From: Methanobrevibacter sp.
GTDB taxonomy: Archaea > Methanobacteriota > Methanobacteria > Methanobacteriales > Methanobacteriaceae
Reading direction: 5' to 3'
DNA: 64,000 nt
NCBI GenBank assembly: GCA_017434555.1
Contig: JAFRFB010000051.1
Location: 1-64,000 of the forward strand
This document shows positions 35,733 through 45,618 of the stretch, one piece after another (position 1 is the first letter of the stretch; each line of letters opens with the position of its first letter). A program made the position numbers and the translations under genes. Under the pieces are notes generated by a model. It was not told the origin of the DNA. It did not search any database and worked only from the letters and a program-made list of their open reading frames with translations.

Positions 35733-37388
35733 ATGGCAAATCAACCAATATTTATTCTTCCTGAAGGAACCGAAAGATATTCTAAAAGAGATGCTTTAAG
35801 AATGAATATTACTGCTGCTAAAGTATTGGCAGGTATTGTAAGAACTACTCTCGGTCCTAAAGGAATGGACAAAATGCTTGTTAGTGGTATGGGTGATATC
35901 ACTATTACAAATGACGGTGCAACTATCATGAGAGAAATGGATATTGCACAGCCTGCAGCACGTATGCTTGTAGAAACCGCTAAAAAACAAGAAGATATTG
36001 TTGGAGACGGTACTACTTCTGTTGTTGTTATTGCAGGTGAATTATTAGCTAAAGCTGAAGAATTATTAGAAGACGGTATTGCAACTTCTGTTGTTGTTAA
36101 AGGATACAGAAATGCAACTAAAAAAGCTGTTGAAATATTAAATGATATAGCTATTGATGCTGATGATAAAGAAACTCTTAAAAGTGTAGCTGTAACTGCA
36201 ATGAGTGGTAAAGGATCAGATTATGCAAAAGAACATTTAGCAGAATTAGTTGTTGATGCTGCTTTAAGAATTGAAGAAGACGGTGAATCTGACATAGACA
36301 ATATTAATATTCAAAGGGTTTCCGGAGATTCTGTGGAAGATTCATTTTTAGCTGAAGGTATTGTTATCGATAAAACTCCTTTATCCAAAAACATGCCTGA
36401 AAGTGTTGAAGATGCAAAAATTGCAATCATGAAATATCCTATTGAATTGAAAGATATCAACACCAGCACTAAAATTGATATTACTTCTCCTGATCAGTTT
36501 GCTGCATTTTTAGATAATGAAGAAGAAATGATTAAGGATTTAGTTAACCAGATTGTTGATTCAGGTGCTAATGTATTGTTCTGTCAAAAAGGTATTGACG
36601 ATTTGGCTGAACACTATCTTAAAAAAGCAGGAATCATGGCATTTAAAAGAGTTAAAAAATCAGATATGGAAAGAATTGAAAAAGCTACCGGTGCTAAATT
36701 GGTCACTGATATTGAAGACTTATCTGAAGATAAATTAGGTCACGCAGGTAAAGTTTATCTCGAAAAACTCTTTGATCACAAATTAACTTTCATTGAAGAA
36801 TGTGAAAATCCAAAAGCATCCTCAATTGTTTTAAGAGGAAGTACCCGTTATGTAACCGAACAAATCTCAAGAGCTTTAGATGATGCTTTAGGTGTAGTAG
36901 CTGCTACCATTGAAGAAGGTAAAGTTCTCATTGGTGGAGGAGCTTGTGAAATTGATTTGGTAAAACAGTTAAGAGATTATGGTGAATCTGTAAGTGGAAG
37001 AGAACAATTAGCTATTTTAAAATATGCTGAAGCTTTAGAAATCATTCCAAAAACCTTAATTGAAAATGCAGGTTTAGATACCATTAACTTAATTGCTGAT
37101 TTAAAAGCTGCTCACGAAGACTCAAATGCTATTGGTATTAATGTATTCTCAGGTAAAGTTGTTGACATGAAAGAAGACGGCGTTATTGAACCTTTAAGAG
37201 TAAAAGTTCAAGCTCTTCAATCTGCAGGCGAAGCTGCTGAAATGATATTGCGTATTGATGACATGATTGCAGCTAGAAATGCACTTAGTTCAACCGGTCC
37301 TGATGAGTCTGGAAATGATGCTAGTGGTATGCCTCCAATGCCTCCAGGTGGTATGGGTGGAATGGGTGGTATGCCTCCAATGATGTAA
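35733..37388 (+). CDS. thsA: Thermosome (group II chaperonin) subunit
   Basis: ATP-driven folding chamber subunit. The 551-residue protein has the signature [12 protein letters not shown], the [10 protein letters not shown] segment, the catalytic [12 protein letters not shown], and the C-terminal Gly/Met-rich tail typical of chaperonins ([13 protein letters not shown]). The ATG has AAAGGTGA upstream. It is monocistronic with its own strong terminator that overlaps the stop codon. No heat-shock operator could be recognised. Confidence 0.97.
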   Translation: MANQPIFILPEGTERYSKRDALRMNITAAKVLAGIVRTTLGPKGMDKMLVSGMGDITITNDGATIMREMDIAQPAARMLVETAKKQEDIVGDGTTSVVVIAGELLAKAEELLEDGIATSVVVKGYRNATKKAVEILNDIAIDADDKETLKSVAVTAMSGKGSDYAKEHLAELVVDAALRIEEDGESDIDNINIQRVSGDSVEDSFLAEGIVIDKTPLSKNMPESVEDAKIAIMKYPIELKDINTSTKIDITSPDQFAAFLDNEEEMIKDLVNQIVDSGANVLFCQKGIDDLAEHYLKKAGIMAFKRVKKSDMERIEKATGAKLVTDIEDLSEDKLGHAGKVYLEKLFDHKLTFIEECENPKASSIVLRGSTRYVTEQISRALDDALGVVAATIEEGKVLIGGGACEIDLVKQLRDYGESVSGREQLAILKYAEALEIIPKTLIENAGLDTINLIADLKAAHEDSNAIGINVFSGKVVDMKEDGVIEPLRVKVQALQSAGEAAEMILRIDDMIAARNALSSTGPDESGNDASGMPPMPPGGMGGMGGMPPMM

Positions 37389-37404
37389 ACTTGATTTACA
37401 TCAT
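37380..37404 (+). terminator. Thermosome terminator overlapping the stop codon
   Basis: A perfect 10-bp stem ATGATGTAAA (37380-37389) with TTTACATCAT (37395-37404) and loop CTTGA contains the TAA stop (37386-37388); T-rich sequence follows. Confidence 0.75.
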
Positions 37405-37780
37405 TTATTTTTCTATTTTTTTTATTAAAATTATTAATTATTTTAAGTTTTTTGTAAATATTTGTTATTTTTGATTTTAATAATACATTATTCATTGAAT
37501 TTAATATAAGAATTATTATACTAATTTTTTTCATTTTGATAATAGGCTTTAACCTAGTTGATAAATCCATATCCTTTAAGCTTTTTATTAGTAAATCTAC
37601 ATATATTTTTACTTATTTGGTTATTTTTACAATTTTTTAGTATTTATTTTTAAAATTCGTTCCGTTTTAAGCCATAAAAATAATAAATAACTTTATATAA
37701 GATATTCTTAATAATTATAAACATAATGGAAAATAGGATTTTTCCATAGTTGTTAAATACGTTATAGGAGGTTAAGTATT
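37405..37780. other. AT-rich intergenic region before the large surface protein
   Basis: About 375 bases with no recognisable gene or repeat. AACTTTATATAAG near 37690-37702 is a possible TATA box, and AGGAGGT (37766-37772) is the strong ribosome-binding site of the next gene, whose start codon is TTG. Confidence 0.5.
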
Positions 37781-40700
37781 TTGAAAAAAAGAATATTCTT
37801 GACATTAATAATATTGATTGCATTTTTGTCGGTCGGTGTTATTTCTGCAAGTGAAATAAATATGAATGATAACTATACCGCTCAAGTTTCAGACGGTGAT
37901 TTGTTAGCTGTTGACAATGGAGGTGTAGAATCAGATTCTTCAAATATCTTATCAATTAACAACGTTGATACAAGCGTGGATGAAAACATTATGGGTGCAG
38001 GCAATGAATCAACGAAAAAAGCCGTTAAAATAGATGCACCGGATATAACTTTATATTATAAGAATGGAACAAAATTTATAGCTACTTTAAGTGATATTGA
38101 TGGAAATAAGTTAGCTAATCAGACTTTATTAATTTCAATTAATGGGATAAATTATACTAGAACCACCAGCAGTGATGGTCAGGCTTCAATTGCTGTTAAT
38201 TTGAATCCTGGAGAATATAATTTTGATGTTTATTATAATGGTAATGATTATTATTTAGATACTAAAACAACTGCTAAATGTGAGGTTTATCCTACAATTT
38301 CTGGTGAAAATCTTGTAAAATACTTCAGAAATTCAACACAATACTATGCTACATTTTTAGATGGTGATGGTTCTCCATTAACTAATGCAACTGCTACATT
38401 CAATATTAATGGTGTATTTTATAATCGTAAGACTAATGCAAATGGTACTGCCCAATTGAATATTAACTTAGAACCGAAAGAATATATATTGACTGCTATA
38501 CATCCTGTTACTGGATATACATATAGTAATACTATTACTGTATTGAGCACTATTTCTGGTGATAATTTAACTAAAGTATATAGGGATAGTCATCAATATT
38601 ATGCTACATTTTTAGATGGTGATGGTTCTCCATTAACTAATGCAGTTGCTACCTTTAATATTCATGGTGTATTTTATGATCGTAAGACTAATGAAAATGG
38701 TACTGCTCAATTAAATATTAACTTAGAAGGTGGAGAATATATAATAACAGCATATCACCCTAATGGTGAAATGCATGCTAATACCATTAAGGTCCTAGGT
38801 TCATCTAGTACATATATGATTGTTAATAATTATACTTACTTTGCTGATGATACACAAACTATTGATGTTACACTAATGAATGAGTTAGGTTATGGTGTAC
38901 CTAATCAGAATATTGATATGGATTTATTTGGTAGAACAAGTATTCTAACTACTGGTGATGATGGTGTTGCTAGTATAGATGTTATTTTACCACCAGGTTA
39001 TTTTACTCCTACTTTCACATATGCAGGTTCAAGTCCATATAAAGCATCTACTGCAACTGGTACTATTACTATAATGGAAGGTTATCCTGTATACTTCAAT
39101 ACAAGTAGCAGTATTATATATTATAATAATAAGGAATCATTTGATGTTACTGTATTTACAGATAATGGTGTTGTTATTCCAAATGAACCGGTCTATTTCA
39201 CGGTTAATGGCGTAACTTATAAAAGAACTACTAATGCTAATGGTACTGCAAAATTAAATATTAATCTAGAACCTGGTATTTATCCAATTTCATATAGGTT
39301 TAACAGTACCAATTATGAAGACTTGACTGAAAATATAGATCTTTTAGTAATTGATGGTGCTGAATCTGAACTTGTTGGTGAAAATACAACAGTTGCTTAT
39401 GGTGCAGGTGAAAAATTCTATGTCTCATTAAATGTCGGTGATGTGGGATTGCCATATAGGACTGTGATACTTAACATCAATGGTATTAATTATACCAGAA
39501 CAACTGATGAGTATGGTTTTGCCGGTATTGCAATTAATCTTAATGTCGGAACTTATCTCATAAAATATTACTATGCAGGTGAAGACAGGATTGATGCATG
39601 TCAGGGTGAAGCATATGTCAGAGTAAAAGAAAATATTCCAACTTCATTAAAATGGATGTCCGCTTCCAAATTTATTGCTGATACAGATATTATTCTTAAA
39701 GTTGCATTGTATGATGATAAGAACAATCCATTAGCTAATCAAGCGGTTTTCTTTAAAATCAATTCTAAAGAATATGGCGAAATTACAGATTCACAGGGTA
39801 TAGCTTCATTAACTATAAAATTAAATGCAGGTACCTACTTGATATCCTATTCATTTGACGGCAATGAGGATTACTATGCAAGTGAAGGTTCATCTCAGAT
39901 TACTGTTTCTAAATCAGGTGTTTCAAGCGGATTTGGTTACTGGTCATTTGGTAGGGATATGGAAAGCATTGATTTAGCTCAATTTGCATCATTAGGAACT
40001 ACTGATATATTATTAAACTTCTATGCATTTACACTATATGGCGAATCTAAAGTTGTATCATGGATTGAAAAAGCAAATTCCTATGGAATAAATGTCCATA
40101 TCTGGATGCAAGTATTCTATTCTGGAGGATCCTGGGTCAACCCGGTCTCTGGCGGATCAGTTAATCAGGCATACTTCAATCAAGTTATTAACGAAGCAAA
40201 ATACTATGCTGGATTAAAAGGAGTGGCCGGTGTTCACTTTGATTACTTAAGATATCCTGGTACTGCTTATAAAACCAGTGGAGGTACAGCTGCAATTACA
40301 GAATTTGTAAGACAGGCTACAACCGCATGTCGTGAAGTAAATCCTAACATTATAATGTCAGCCGCTGTAATGCCTGAAACCACTAATGATATCTATTATT
40401 ATGGTCAGGACATTCCTGCTATTACTAAATATCTGGATGTAATTGTTCCAATGCAATATAAAGGAAATTACGGTACTGGAACAAGCTGGTTGGCTTCAAC
40501 AACAAAATGGTTTGTACAAAACTCCAATGGTGCTGAAGTTTGGTCAGGTTTACAGGCATATATATCTGATGACAATCCTACAAAATTAACATACACTGAA
40601 CTCTTTGACGATTCACAGACTGTTATGGATAATGGTGCTGATGGAGTTATAATGTTTAGATATGGTTTATCAGTATTTTTAGACTTCAATGATTTAGTAG

Positions 40701-42277
40701 ATCCTTCATATGGCGATGTAATTGATATAGATGATGTTTTAAGTGCAGCATCTGATTTAAAAGCATACATTGAAGGAAATTATACGTTGCCGGGAAAAGT
40801 CAGTGTCGGTCTTGACAGCTTTACAGTTCCTCAGTTCCTATACCTTATGAGTGAAGCATTAATGATTTTAAATGGTGATGTTTCCGAAGATATTGTTTCA
40901 ATAATTGTAACTGACCCTGAAAATAATGATGGTGATGTTATTTACAGCCAATTGGATCAAGCTGCATATATGGATGTTTGTAAACGTGTTAATGAGTATT
41001 GTATCTTAAATAATCAAGCACCATCCAGTATGATTGCTTTAATTGGTGATATTAAGTATGAAACAATGGTCTATATGTTTGCCCGTACTTTGGATTTCTA
41101 TGTATCATATTCTGCACTTCCTGCTATGGTATTGGTAAATAATTTCTTGGATCAACCGACTTTAACAGTTAATATGCTTCCAAGTTATTCAACAGAAGAA
41201 TACAGGTATATTAACTATACCACAACCTGGTTGAATTACTGTCCAAATTGTGAATACTATGGAACTCTCCTTATTAATCCAAAAGGAACCTATGAAGGTG
41301 AATTAACTTGTTATCACTGTGATAGTGATTACTGTGGTGTCACTGGTCATGAAAAGATTATAGGTTCTACTTCAGAATTAACAAGACTTTCCGAATCTGT
41401 TCCTACAGATCCTGGTGAATCTGGAGATGAAGTTTCTATTTTAAGCATTGTTGAGGGTGCATCTTATATGGCGGCTTATTATGCCGAAAATGAGGAATTT
41501 CCGGATTATATTATTGTGGAAGAAGGTAAATACACTATCCAGCAGTTCCTATACTTGATGACTAGGGCTACTGTACAGATTGAAGCTTCAAATTTCAGTC
41601 CAGTTACACTTGTGGATATGACAGGACCTGAAACTCCATCCGGAGATGCTGTCGACGGTGACTTATCAAAAACTAAATATCTTGATGTTGCAAATAGGGT
41701 TGCTAACTTTATTAGTAATAATAACCTTGTTCCAAATTATGCTTCATCTGATTTAGGTAGAATTGCATATGCTACATTAGTGGACACATTCTCACGTGTA
41801 TTGGACTATTATGGTGATAATGGTGCATTACCTGCTTCAGTTCATGTTAAATATGTTTCCCCTTCATCAAAATCCATATCTGATTTATCTAAATCATTGA
41901 TTTCAGGATTGACTTCAACTAGGGAAAAAGCTACTGCTTTATTCAACTATGTAAGGGATTACATTACATATGAATTCTATTATGATACTCAAAAAGGTGC
42001 TGAAGGTACATTAATCGCTGGTTCAGGTAACTGCTGTGACCAAGCTCAACTGCTTGTTGCAATGGGAAGATCTGTTAATTTAACTGTCAGATTTGCTACA
42101 GGATACTGCCATTTCTCAAGCGGTTCATGGTATGGACATGTGTGGGCTCAATTCCTGGTTGATGGCGTCTGGATTAATGCAGATCCAACCAGTACCAGAA
42201 ACTCATTTGGAGTTATCAACAATTGGGATACCTCTTCATACACTGACAGAGGAACATATGATATTTTACCTTATTAG
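37781..42277 (+). CDS. Large surface protein: Ig-like repeats, glycosidase-like barrel, pseudomurein-binding repeats and a transglutaminase-like peptidase domain
   Basis: A 1498-residue secreted protein that starts with TTG behind AGGAGGT. It has a signal peptide (residues 1-22), about six Ig-like repeats (about 85-700, each with a FNINGV-Y-R-T-N--G-A-LNINL pattern), a TIM-barrel glycosidase-like domain (about 712-980, with GVAGVHFDYLRYP and VIVPMQYKGNYGTG), two pseudomurein-binding repeats (about 979-1030 and 1217-1270, with QFLYLM), a four-Cys zinc knuckle (about 1154-1190) and a C-terminal transglutaminase-like domain with GNCCDQAQ (Cys), HVWAQF (His) and NADPTS (Asp). It probably cuts or remodels the pseudomurein wall, similar in part to PeiW/PeiP-type enzymes. 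The barrel could also be only structural. Confidence 0.85.
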   Translation: MKKRIFLTLIILIAFLSVGVISASEINMNDNYTAQVSDGDLLAVDNGGVESDSSNILSINNVDTSVDENIMGAGNESTKKAVKIDAPDITLYYKNGTKFIATLSDIDGNKLANQTLLISINGINYTRTTSSDGQASIAVNLNPGEYNFDVYYNGNDYYLDTKTTAKCEVYPTISGENLVKYFRNSTQYYATFLDGDGSPLTNATATFNINGVFYNRKTNANGTAQLNINLEPKEYILTAIHPVTGYTYSNTITVLSTISGDNLTKVYRDSHQYYATFLDGDGSPLTNAVATFNIHGVFYDRKTNENGTAQLNINLEGGEYIITAYHPNGEMHANTIKVLGSSSTYMIVNNYTYFADDTQTIDVTLMNELGYGVPNQNIDMDLFGRTSILTTGDDGVASIDVILPPGYFTPTFTYAGSSPYKASTATGTITIMEGYPVYFNTSSSIIYYNNKESFDVTVFTDNGVVIPNEPVYFTVNGVTYKRTTNANGTAKLNINLEPGIYPISYRFNSTNYEDLTENIDLLVIDGAESELVGENTTVAYGAGEKFYVSLNVGDVGLPYRTVILNINGINYTRTTDEYGFAGIAINLNVGTYLIKYYYAGEDRIDACQGEAYVRVKENIPTSLKWMSASKFIADTDIILKVALYDDKNNPLANQAVFFKINSKEYGEITDSQGIASLTIKLNAGTYLISYSFDGNEDYYASEGSSQITVSKSGVSSGFGYWSFGRDMESIDLAQFASLGTTDILLNFYAFTLYGESKVVSWIEKANSYGINVHIWMQVFYSGGSWVNPVSGGSVNQAYFNQVINEAKYYAGLKGVAGVHFDYLRYPGTAYKTSGGTAAITEFVRQATTACREVNPNIIMSAAVMPETTNDIYYYGQDIPAITKYLDVIVPMQYKGNYGTGTSWLASTTKWFVQNSNGAEVWSGLQAYISDDNPTKLTYTELFDDSQTVMDNGADGVIMFRYGLSVFLDFNDLVDPSYGDVIDIDDVLSAASDLKAYIEGNYTLPGKVSVGLDSFTVPQFLYLMSEALMILNGDVSEDIVSIIVTDPENNDGDVIYSQLDQAAYMDVCKRVNEYCILNNQAPSSMIALIGDIKYETMVYMFARTLDFYVSYSALPAMVLVNNFLDQPTLTVNMLPSYSTEEYRYINYTTTWLNYCPNCEYYGTLLINPKGTYEGELTCYHCDSDYCGVTGHEKIIGSTSELTRLSESVPTDPGESGDEVSILSIVEGASYMAAYYAENEEFPDYIIVEEGKYTIQQFLYLMTRATVQIEASNFSPVTLVDMTGPETPSGDAVDGDLSKTKYLDVANRVANFISNNNLVPNYASSDLGRIAYATLVDTFSRVLDYYGDNGALPASVHVKYVSPSSKSISDLSKSLISGLTSTREKATALFNYVRDYITYEFYYDTQKGAEGTLIAGSGNCCDQAQLLVAMGRSVNLTVRFATGYCHFSSGSWYGHVWAQFLVDGVWINADPTSTRNSFGVINNWDTSSYTDRGTYDILPY
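38341..38760 (+). repeat. Near-identical 255-base tandem Ig-like repeat
   Basis: Two copies starting near 38341 and 38596 share long identical runs (for example the stretch from ATGCTACATTTTTAGATGG, at 38346 and 38601). The period is 255 bases, 85 residues. The match is much closer than to the other Ig-like units, indicating recent duplication. Confidence 0.75.
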
Positions 42278-42307
42278 GTCTGAAATCGTAAAATAATAAT
42301 TAAAATT

Positions 42308-42331
42308 AGTTAATAATTAATTTTATTAACT
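42308..42331 (+). terminator. Terminator after the large surface protein
   Basis: AGTTAATAA (42308-42316) pairs with TTATTAACT (42323-42331) with a 6-base loop, followed by TTTTTCC. A second hairpin, AAAATAAG-CAA-CTTATTTT (42350-42368), lies further on. Confidence 0.6.
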
Positions 42332-42367
42332 TTTTTCCTATTTTTTTTTAAAATAAGCAACTTATTT

Positions 42368-42394
42368 TTTAGGCTAACCAAAACTTTTTTATAC
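42368..42394 (+). promoter_or_regulatory. DtxR-like box and TATA element of the metal-dependent regulator
   Basis: TTTAGGCTAACCAAAAC (42368-42384) resembles DtxR/IdeR-type operators and directly precedes the TATA-like TTTTTTATACT. The same kind of element, TTTAGGTTAATCAAAAC, is in front of metY (6611-6627), matching at 15 of 17 positions. Autoregulation by the gene product is a natural inference. Confidence 0.55.
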
Positions 42395-42440
42395 TCTTAA
42401 ATTAAATATATTAATATTTATAAATTTAGGTGGATTTTTC

Positions 42441-43145
42441 ATGGCTGATGATAAAATAAGTGAAAATATTGAAGAATATTTGGAAGTTCTTTATAGAAAC
42501 GGTAGTAATAAAGAACAAGTATCAACCACAACTCTTTCTAAGGATTTAGGAATTGCTCCGGGTAGTGTAACCCAAATGCTTAAAAAATTAGAAAATTTAG
42601 GTTACATTGTTTATACTCCATACAGAGGTGCTACCTTAACAGATGAAGGAATGAAAATCGCTCAAAAAATCACTAGAAAACATAGAATTTTAGAGAAATT
42701 CTTATTGGATGTTCTAAAGGTTAAAGAAGAAAATATCCACGATCAGGCTTGTGAAATGGAACACACATTATCCGACGAAGCTGAAAGGGCTTTATGTACC
42801 ATGTTGCACCATCCTGATTTATGTCCTGATGATAATGTAATTCCTGCATGTGATTTGGATTTTGATAGCTGTCAGCAATGCTTTTCCGTTAAAGACTTTG
42901 ATGATGTTATCAACAGGAAATTTAACTTGCTTTCAATTTCTGAATTAAATCCGGATACTTCCGGTGTAATTTCATTCATTCGCGGAAATAGTGAACTCTT
43001 GGATTCAGTTGCTGATGCCGGAATTGCAGTTGGAAATAATATCCATTATTACAATAATGATGGAAATGAATTTGCAGTTACCATTGAAGATGAAAACTTT
43101 TCTCTTTCAGCTGAAATGGCAAATAACATTTTTATTAGGGTTTAA
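42441..43145 (+). CDS. DtxR-family metal-dependent transcriptional regulator
   Basis: A 234-residue three-domain regulator: N-terminal winged helix (about 1-70, SKDLGIAPGSVTQMLKKLENLGYI), metal-binding dimerisation domain (about 75-145, with CEMEHTLSDEAERAL supplying the typical Cys, Glu and His ligands), and a C-terminal FeoA/SH3-like domain (about 160-234). Such proteins bind Fe2+ or Mn2+ and repress iron uptake or storage genes. The extra Cys-rich stretch CDLDFDSCQQC (about 137-147) is unusual. It is monocistronic, and its promoter has a likely operator for itself. Confidence 0.92.
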   Translation: MADDKISENIEEYLEVLYRNGSNKEQVSTTTLSKDLGIAPGSVTQMLKKLENLGYIVYTPYRGATLTDEGMKIAQKITRKHRILEKFLLDVLKVKEENIHDQACEMEHTLSDEAERALCTMLHHPDLCPDDNVIPACDLDFDSCQQCFSVKDFDDVINRKFNLLSISELNPDTSGVISFIRGNSELLDSVADAGIAVGNNIHYYNNDGNEFAVTIEDENFSLSAEMANNIFIRV

Positions 43146-43150
43146 ACCCT
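43137..43150 (+). terminator. Terminator palindrome overlapping the regulator's stop codon
   Basis: AGGGTTTAAACCCT (43137-43150) is a perfect palindrome that contains the TAA stop and is followed by TAAATCTTTTTTTT. Confidence 0.6.
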
Positions 43151-43258
43151 TAAATCTTTTTTTTAATTTATAAAATTTTCTATCTAAACAAATATTTTAT
43201 ATAACATCAACTTCATAATATATTGCATTAAAATAATTTTTTCTTATTTGGTGTTTTA

Positions 43259-43774
43259 ATGCGTGGTAATTTATCTAATGAAATTGTATCAATTAAAATA
43301 GAAGAAGGCAGTAAACGACCTGTTGCTTTACATGAGAAAAGCTTTTTTGGTAAAATCGAAGAGGACACATTAAACCTTTCTTTAATTGAAGCCTGTTATT
43401 TAATGGAAAAAGACCGTTTGGATGTTTATGAAGATGATATCTTATGTACGGTGTCCTATTTAATCGATCTTTTAAAGGAAAGGGATTTATACGGCAGATA
43501 TATTGTCTATCGTGATTTGAAGGATAGGGGTTATGTAATAAAAACAGGATTCAAATACGGTTCCGATTTCCGTTTATATGACCGTGGCAGGTCTCCGGGA
43601 AAAGGCCATTCAGATTTTTTAGTCAAAATCGTATATGAGAATTACGACATTTCAGCACTTGACTTTGCAAGCTATGTCAGGGTTTCTCACGGTGTTAATA
43701 AAAAATTGTTATTGGCAATTGTCGATGATGATTTGGACATAACATACTATAATGTTGAATGGACAAGACCATAA
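43259..43774 (+). CDS. endA: tRNA-intron endonuclease
   Basis: Cuts bulge-helix-bulge splice sites in archaeal pre-tRNAs. The 171-residue size fits the homotetramer class. The catalytic triad is visible in the C-terminal domain: Tyr in FKYGSDFRLYDRG, His in GKGHSDFLVKI, and Lys in VNKKLLLAIVDD. The N-terminal domain (about 1-70) is shorter in information. GGTG lies upstream of the ATG. trpS lies downstream on the same strand, 107 bases away with its own promoter. Confidence 0.92.
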   Translation: MRGNLSNEIVSIKIEEGSKRPVALHEKSFFGKIEEDTLNLSLIEACYLMEKDRLDVYEDDILCTVSYLIDLLKERDLYGRYIVYRDLKDRGYVIKTGFKYGSDFRLYDRGRSPGKGHSDFLVKIVYENYDISALDFASYVRVSHGVNKKLLLAIVDDDLDITYYNVEWTRP

Positions 43775-43881
43775 CTTTAATTTATTGAAGATACAATATT
43801 TCAATTAGTTATTTAAATTACTATAATAATTATTAATCAAACATTTAATTTAATGAAGTTATATAAGTAAGGTGATAAAAT

Positions 43882-44970
43882 ATGATTGATCCATGGGCAT
43901 CAACTAGCGTAGATTATGATAAGTTAATCAATCAGTTCGGTATTGAAAAAATTTCAGATATTATTGGAGATATAAAAGACCCTCAAAGATTAATGAAAAG
44001 AGGAGTAGTATTCGGACACAGGGAATTTAATCAAATTAATGACTTGATCAATAAAAAGGAAGACTTTGCAGTAGTAACTGGGATGATGCCGAGTGGCCAG
44101 ATGCATATCGGACATAAGATGGTAGTCGACCAGTTAATATGGTATCAAAAGAAAGGTGCGATGCTGTCATTGCCAATTGCTGATTTGGAATCATATGCTG
44201 CAAGGAACATGAGCTTTGAGAAAGGAAAGCAGATTGCGGTAGAGGAATACCTCACAAACTGGATTGCACTTGGACTTGACTTGGAAAAGGATAATGTAAA
44301 CGTATATCTTCAGTCTCAAAACAAGTTACTCTTTGATTTGGAATTCAAAGCATCAAGAAAAACCAATTTCTCCCAATTGCATGCTATTTATGGATTTGAT
44401 AACTCAACAAATATTGCTCATGTGCAGGCGCCGTTAATGCAGGTGGCAGATATATTGCTGCCTCAAATAGAAGAGTTCGGAGGTCCAAAAAAGGTTGTTG
44501 TTCCTGTTGGTGTTGACCAGGACCCTCATATCAGGCTTACTAGAGACATTGCCCACAGGTTAAATGAGGAGTTAGGCTTCATTCAGCCAGCATCTACCTA
44601 TCACAGATTCCTCACGGGATTAACAGGAGATAAGATGAGCAGTTCAAAGCCAAACACTGCAATCTATTTGAATGAGGAACCTGAAGTTGCTGCCAAAAAG
44701 GTAAAGACAGCTAAAACCGGTGGAAGAGAATCACTTAAAGAGCAGGAAGAATTAGGCGGTGAAGTAGACAAATGCGTTATCTATGAAATGCTGGTTTACC
44801 ACCTCATTGATGATGACGGGGAACTTGAAAAAATCCGTGAAGAATGTTTGTCCGGAAATCTCCGTTGCGGTGACTGTAAGGCAAAAACCGCTGAATTGAT
44901 GCAGGAATACTTTGAAGATTTAAAAGATAAACAGGTTGAGGCATCAGAAATTGCTCAAACAATATTATAA
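43882..44970 (+). CDS. trpS: Tryptophanyl-tRNA synthetase
   Basis: Class I synthetase that charges tRNA-Trp. The 362-residue protein has the HIGH-type GQMHIGHKMVVD, the adenine/tryptophan pocket region with QAPLMQVADILLPQ, VVPVGVDQDPHIRLTRD, and the KMSKS-type GDKMSSSKPNTAIYL. GGTGAT precedes the ATG. The downstream membrane protein gene starts inside its last 20-35 bases, so they are cotranscribed. Confidence 0.95.
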   Translation: MIDPWASTSVDYDKLINQFGIEKISDIIGDIKDPQRLMKRGVVFGHREFNQINDLINKKEDFAVVTGMMPSGQMHIGHKMVVDQLIWYQKKGAMLSLPIADLESYAARNMSFEKGKQIAVEEYLTNWIALGLDLEKDNVNVYLQSQNKLLFDLEFKASRKTNFSQLHAIYGFDNSTNIAHVQAPLMQVADILLPQIEEFGGPKKVVVPVGVDQDPHIRLTRDIAHRLNEELGFIQPASTYHRFLTGLTGDKMSSSKPNTAIYLNEEPEVAAKKVKTAKTGGRESLKEQEELGGEVDKCVIYEMLVYHLIDDDGELEKIREECLSGNLRCGDCKAKTAELMQEYFEDLKDKQVEASEIAQTIL

Positions 44971-45556
44971 TGAAGTAAAATCGGCTTTTTTGGAAAATAA
45001 AACGGCCATTTACATTTCTTTATTTATTCTTATTTTTTCTCTGATTTTAGGATATTTTTTGGAACCATACCTTTATAGCTATTTCAATCCTGTAGTCGAT
45101 GATTTGTCAAATAAGGTCGAAACAGGCGTAGTTAAGCTGACTTTTGGAGATATTTTTTCAAATAACATCAAAATAATACTTCAGATGTTTATTTATGGAT
45201 TATTATTTTGTTTGTCTGTGTTTTTACTGGCTTATAACGGATTTTTCGTAGGATATTATGTGGCTATTGCAAATAATCTTTCAAGAGTGCTTCTCCTGCT
45301 GATTCCTCACGGGATATTTGAATTGACTTCATGTGTTTTGGCCTGTTCATCTGGACTGGTCCTATTTAATTTTCTATTCAATTTCTTTAAGACATATTTA
45401 AAAGACGACATGACCTTGAAAAAAGCATTTTCAGACAATAGCTATAAAATAAAACAGGCTGTAATCATTTTCATGGTGGCAGTTTTTCTTATGGTAATTG
45501 CAGGTTTTGTAGAGGTATATCTTACAATCCCAATAGCCCATTTTTTCTTAAGATAA
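44951..45556 (+). CDS. SpoIIM-like (stage II sporulation protein M/DUF95) membrane protein
   Basis: About 201 residues with five likely transmembrane helices (around 20-40, 75-95, 100-120, 130-155 and 175-195). The YNGFFVGYYVAIANNLS and LLLIPHGIFELTSCVLACSSG segments match the SpoIIM-like (DUF95) family, whose function is unknown in archaea. Start choice is uncertain: TTG 44951 sits 9 bases behind GAGG, and TTG 44936 is the longest form; both overlap trpS. Coupling to trpS is probably positional only. Confidence 0.8.
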   Translation: MLKQYYNEVKSAFLENKTAIYISLFILIFSLILGYFLEPYLYSYFNPVVDDLSNKVETGVVKLTFGDIFSNNIKIILQMFIYGLLFCLSVFLLAYNGFFVGYYVAIANNLSRVLLLLIPHGIFELTSCVLACSSGLVLFNFLFNFFKTYLKDDMTLKKAFSDNSYKIKQAVIIFMVAVFLMVIAGFVEVYLTIPIAHFFLR

Positions 45557-45618
45557 TTTTTTATATTATTTCATTTAAATTATTAATATAGAATTTTTAA
45601 TTTAATTTAGTGATATTT

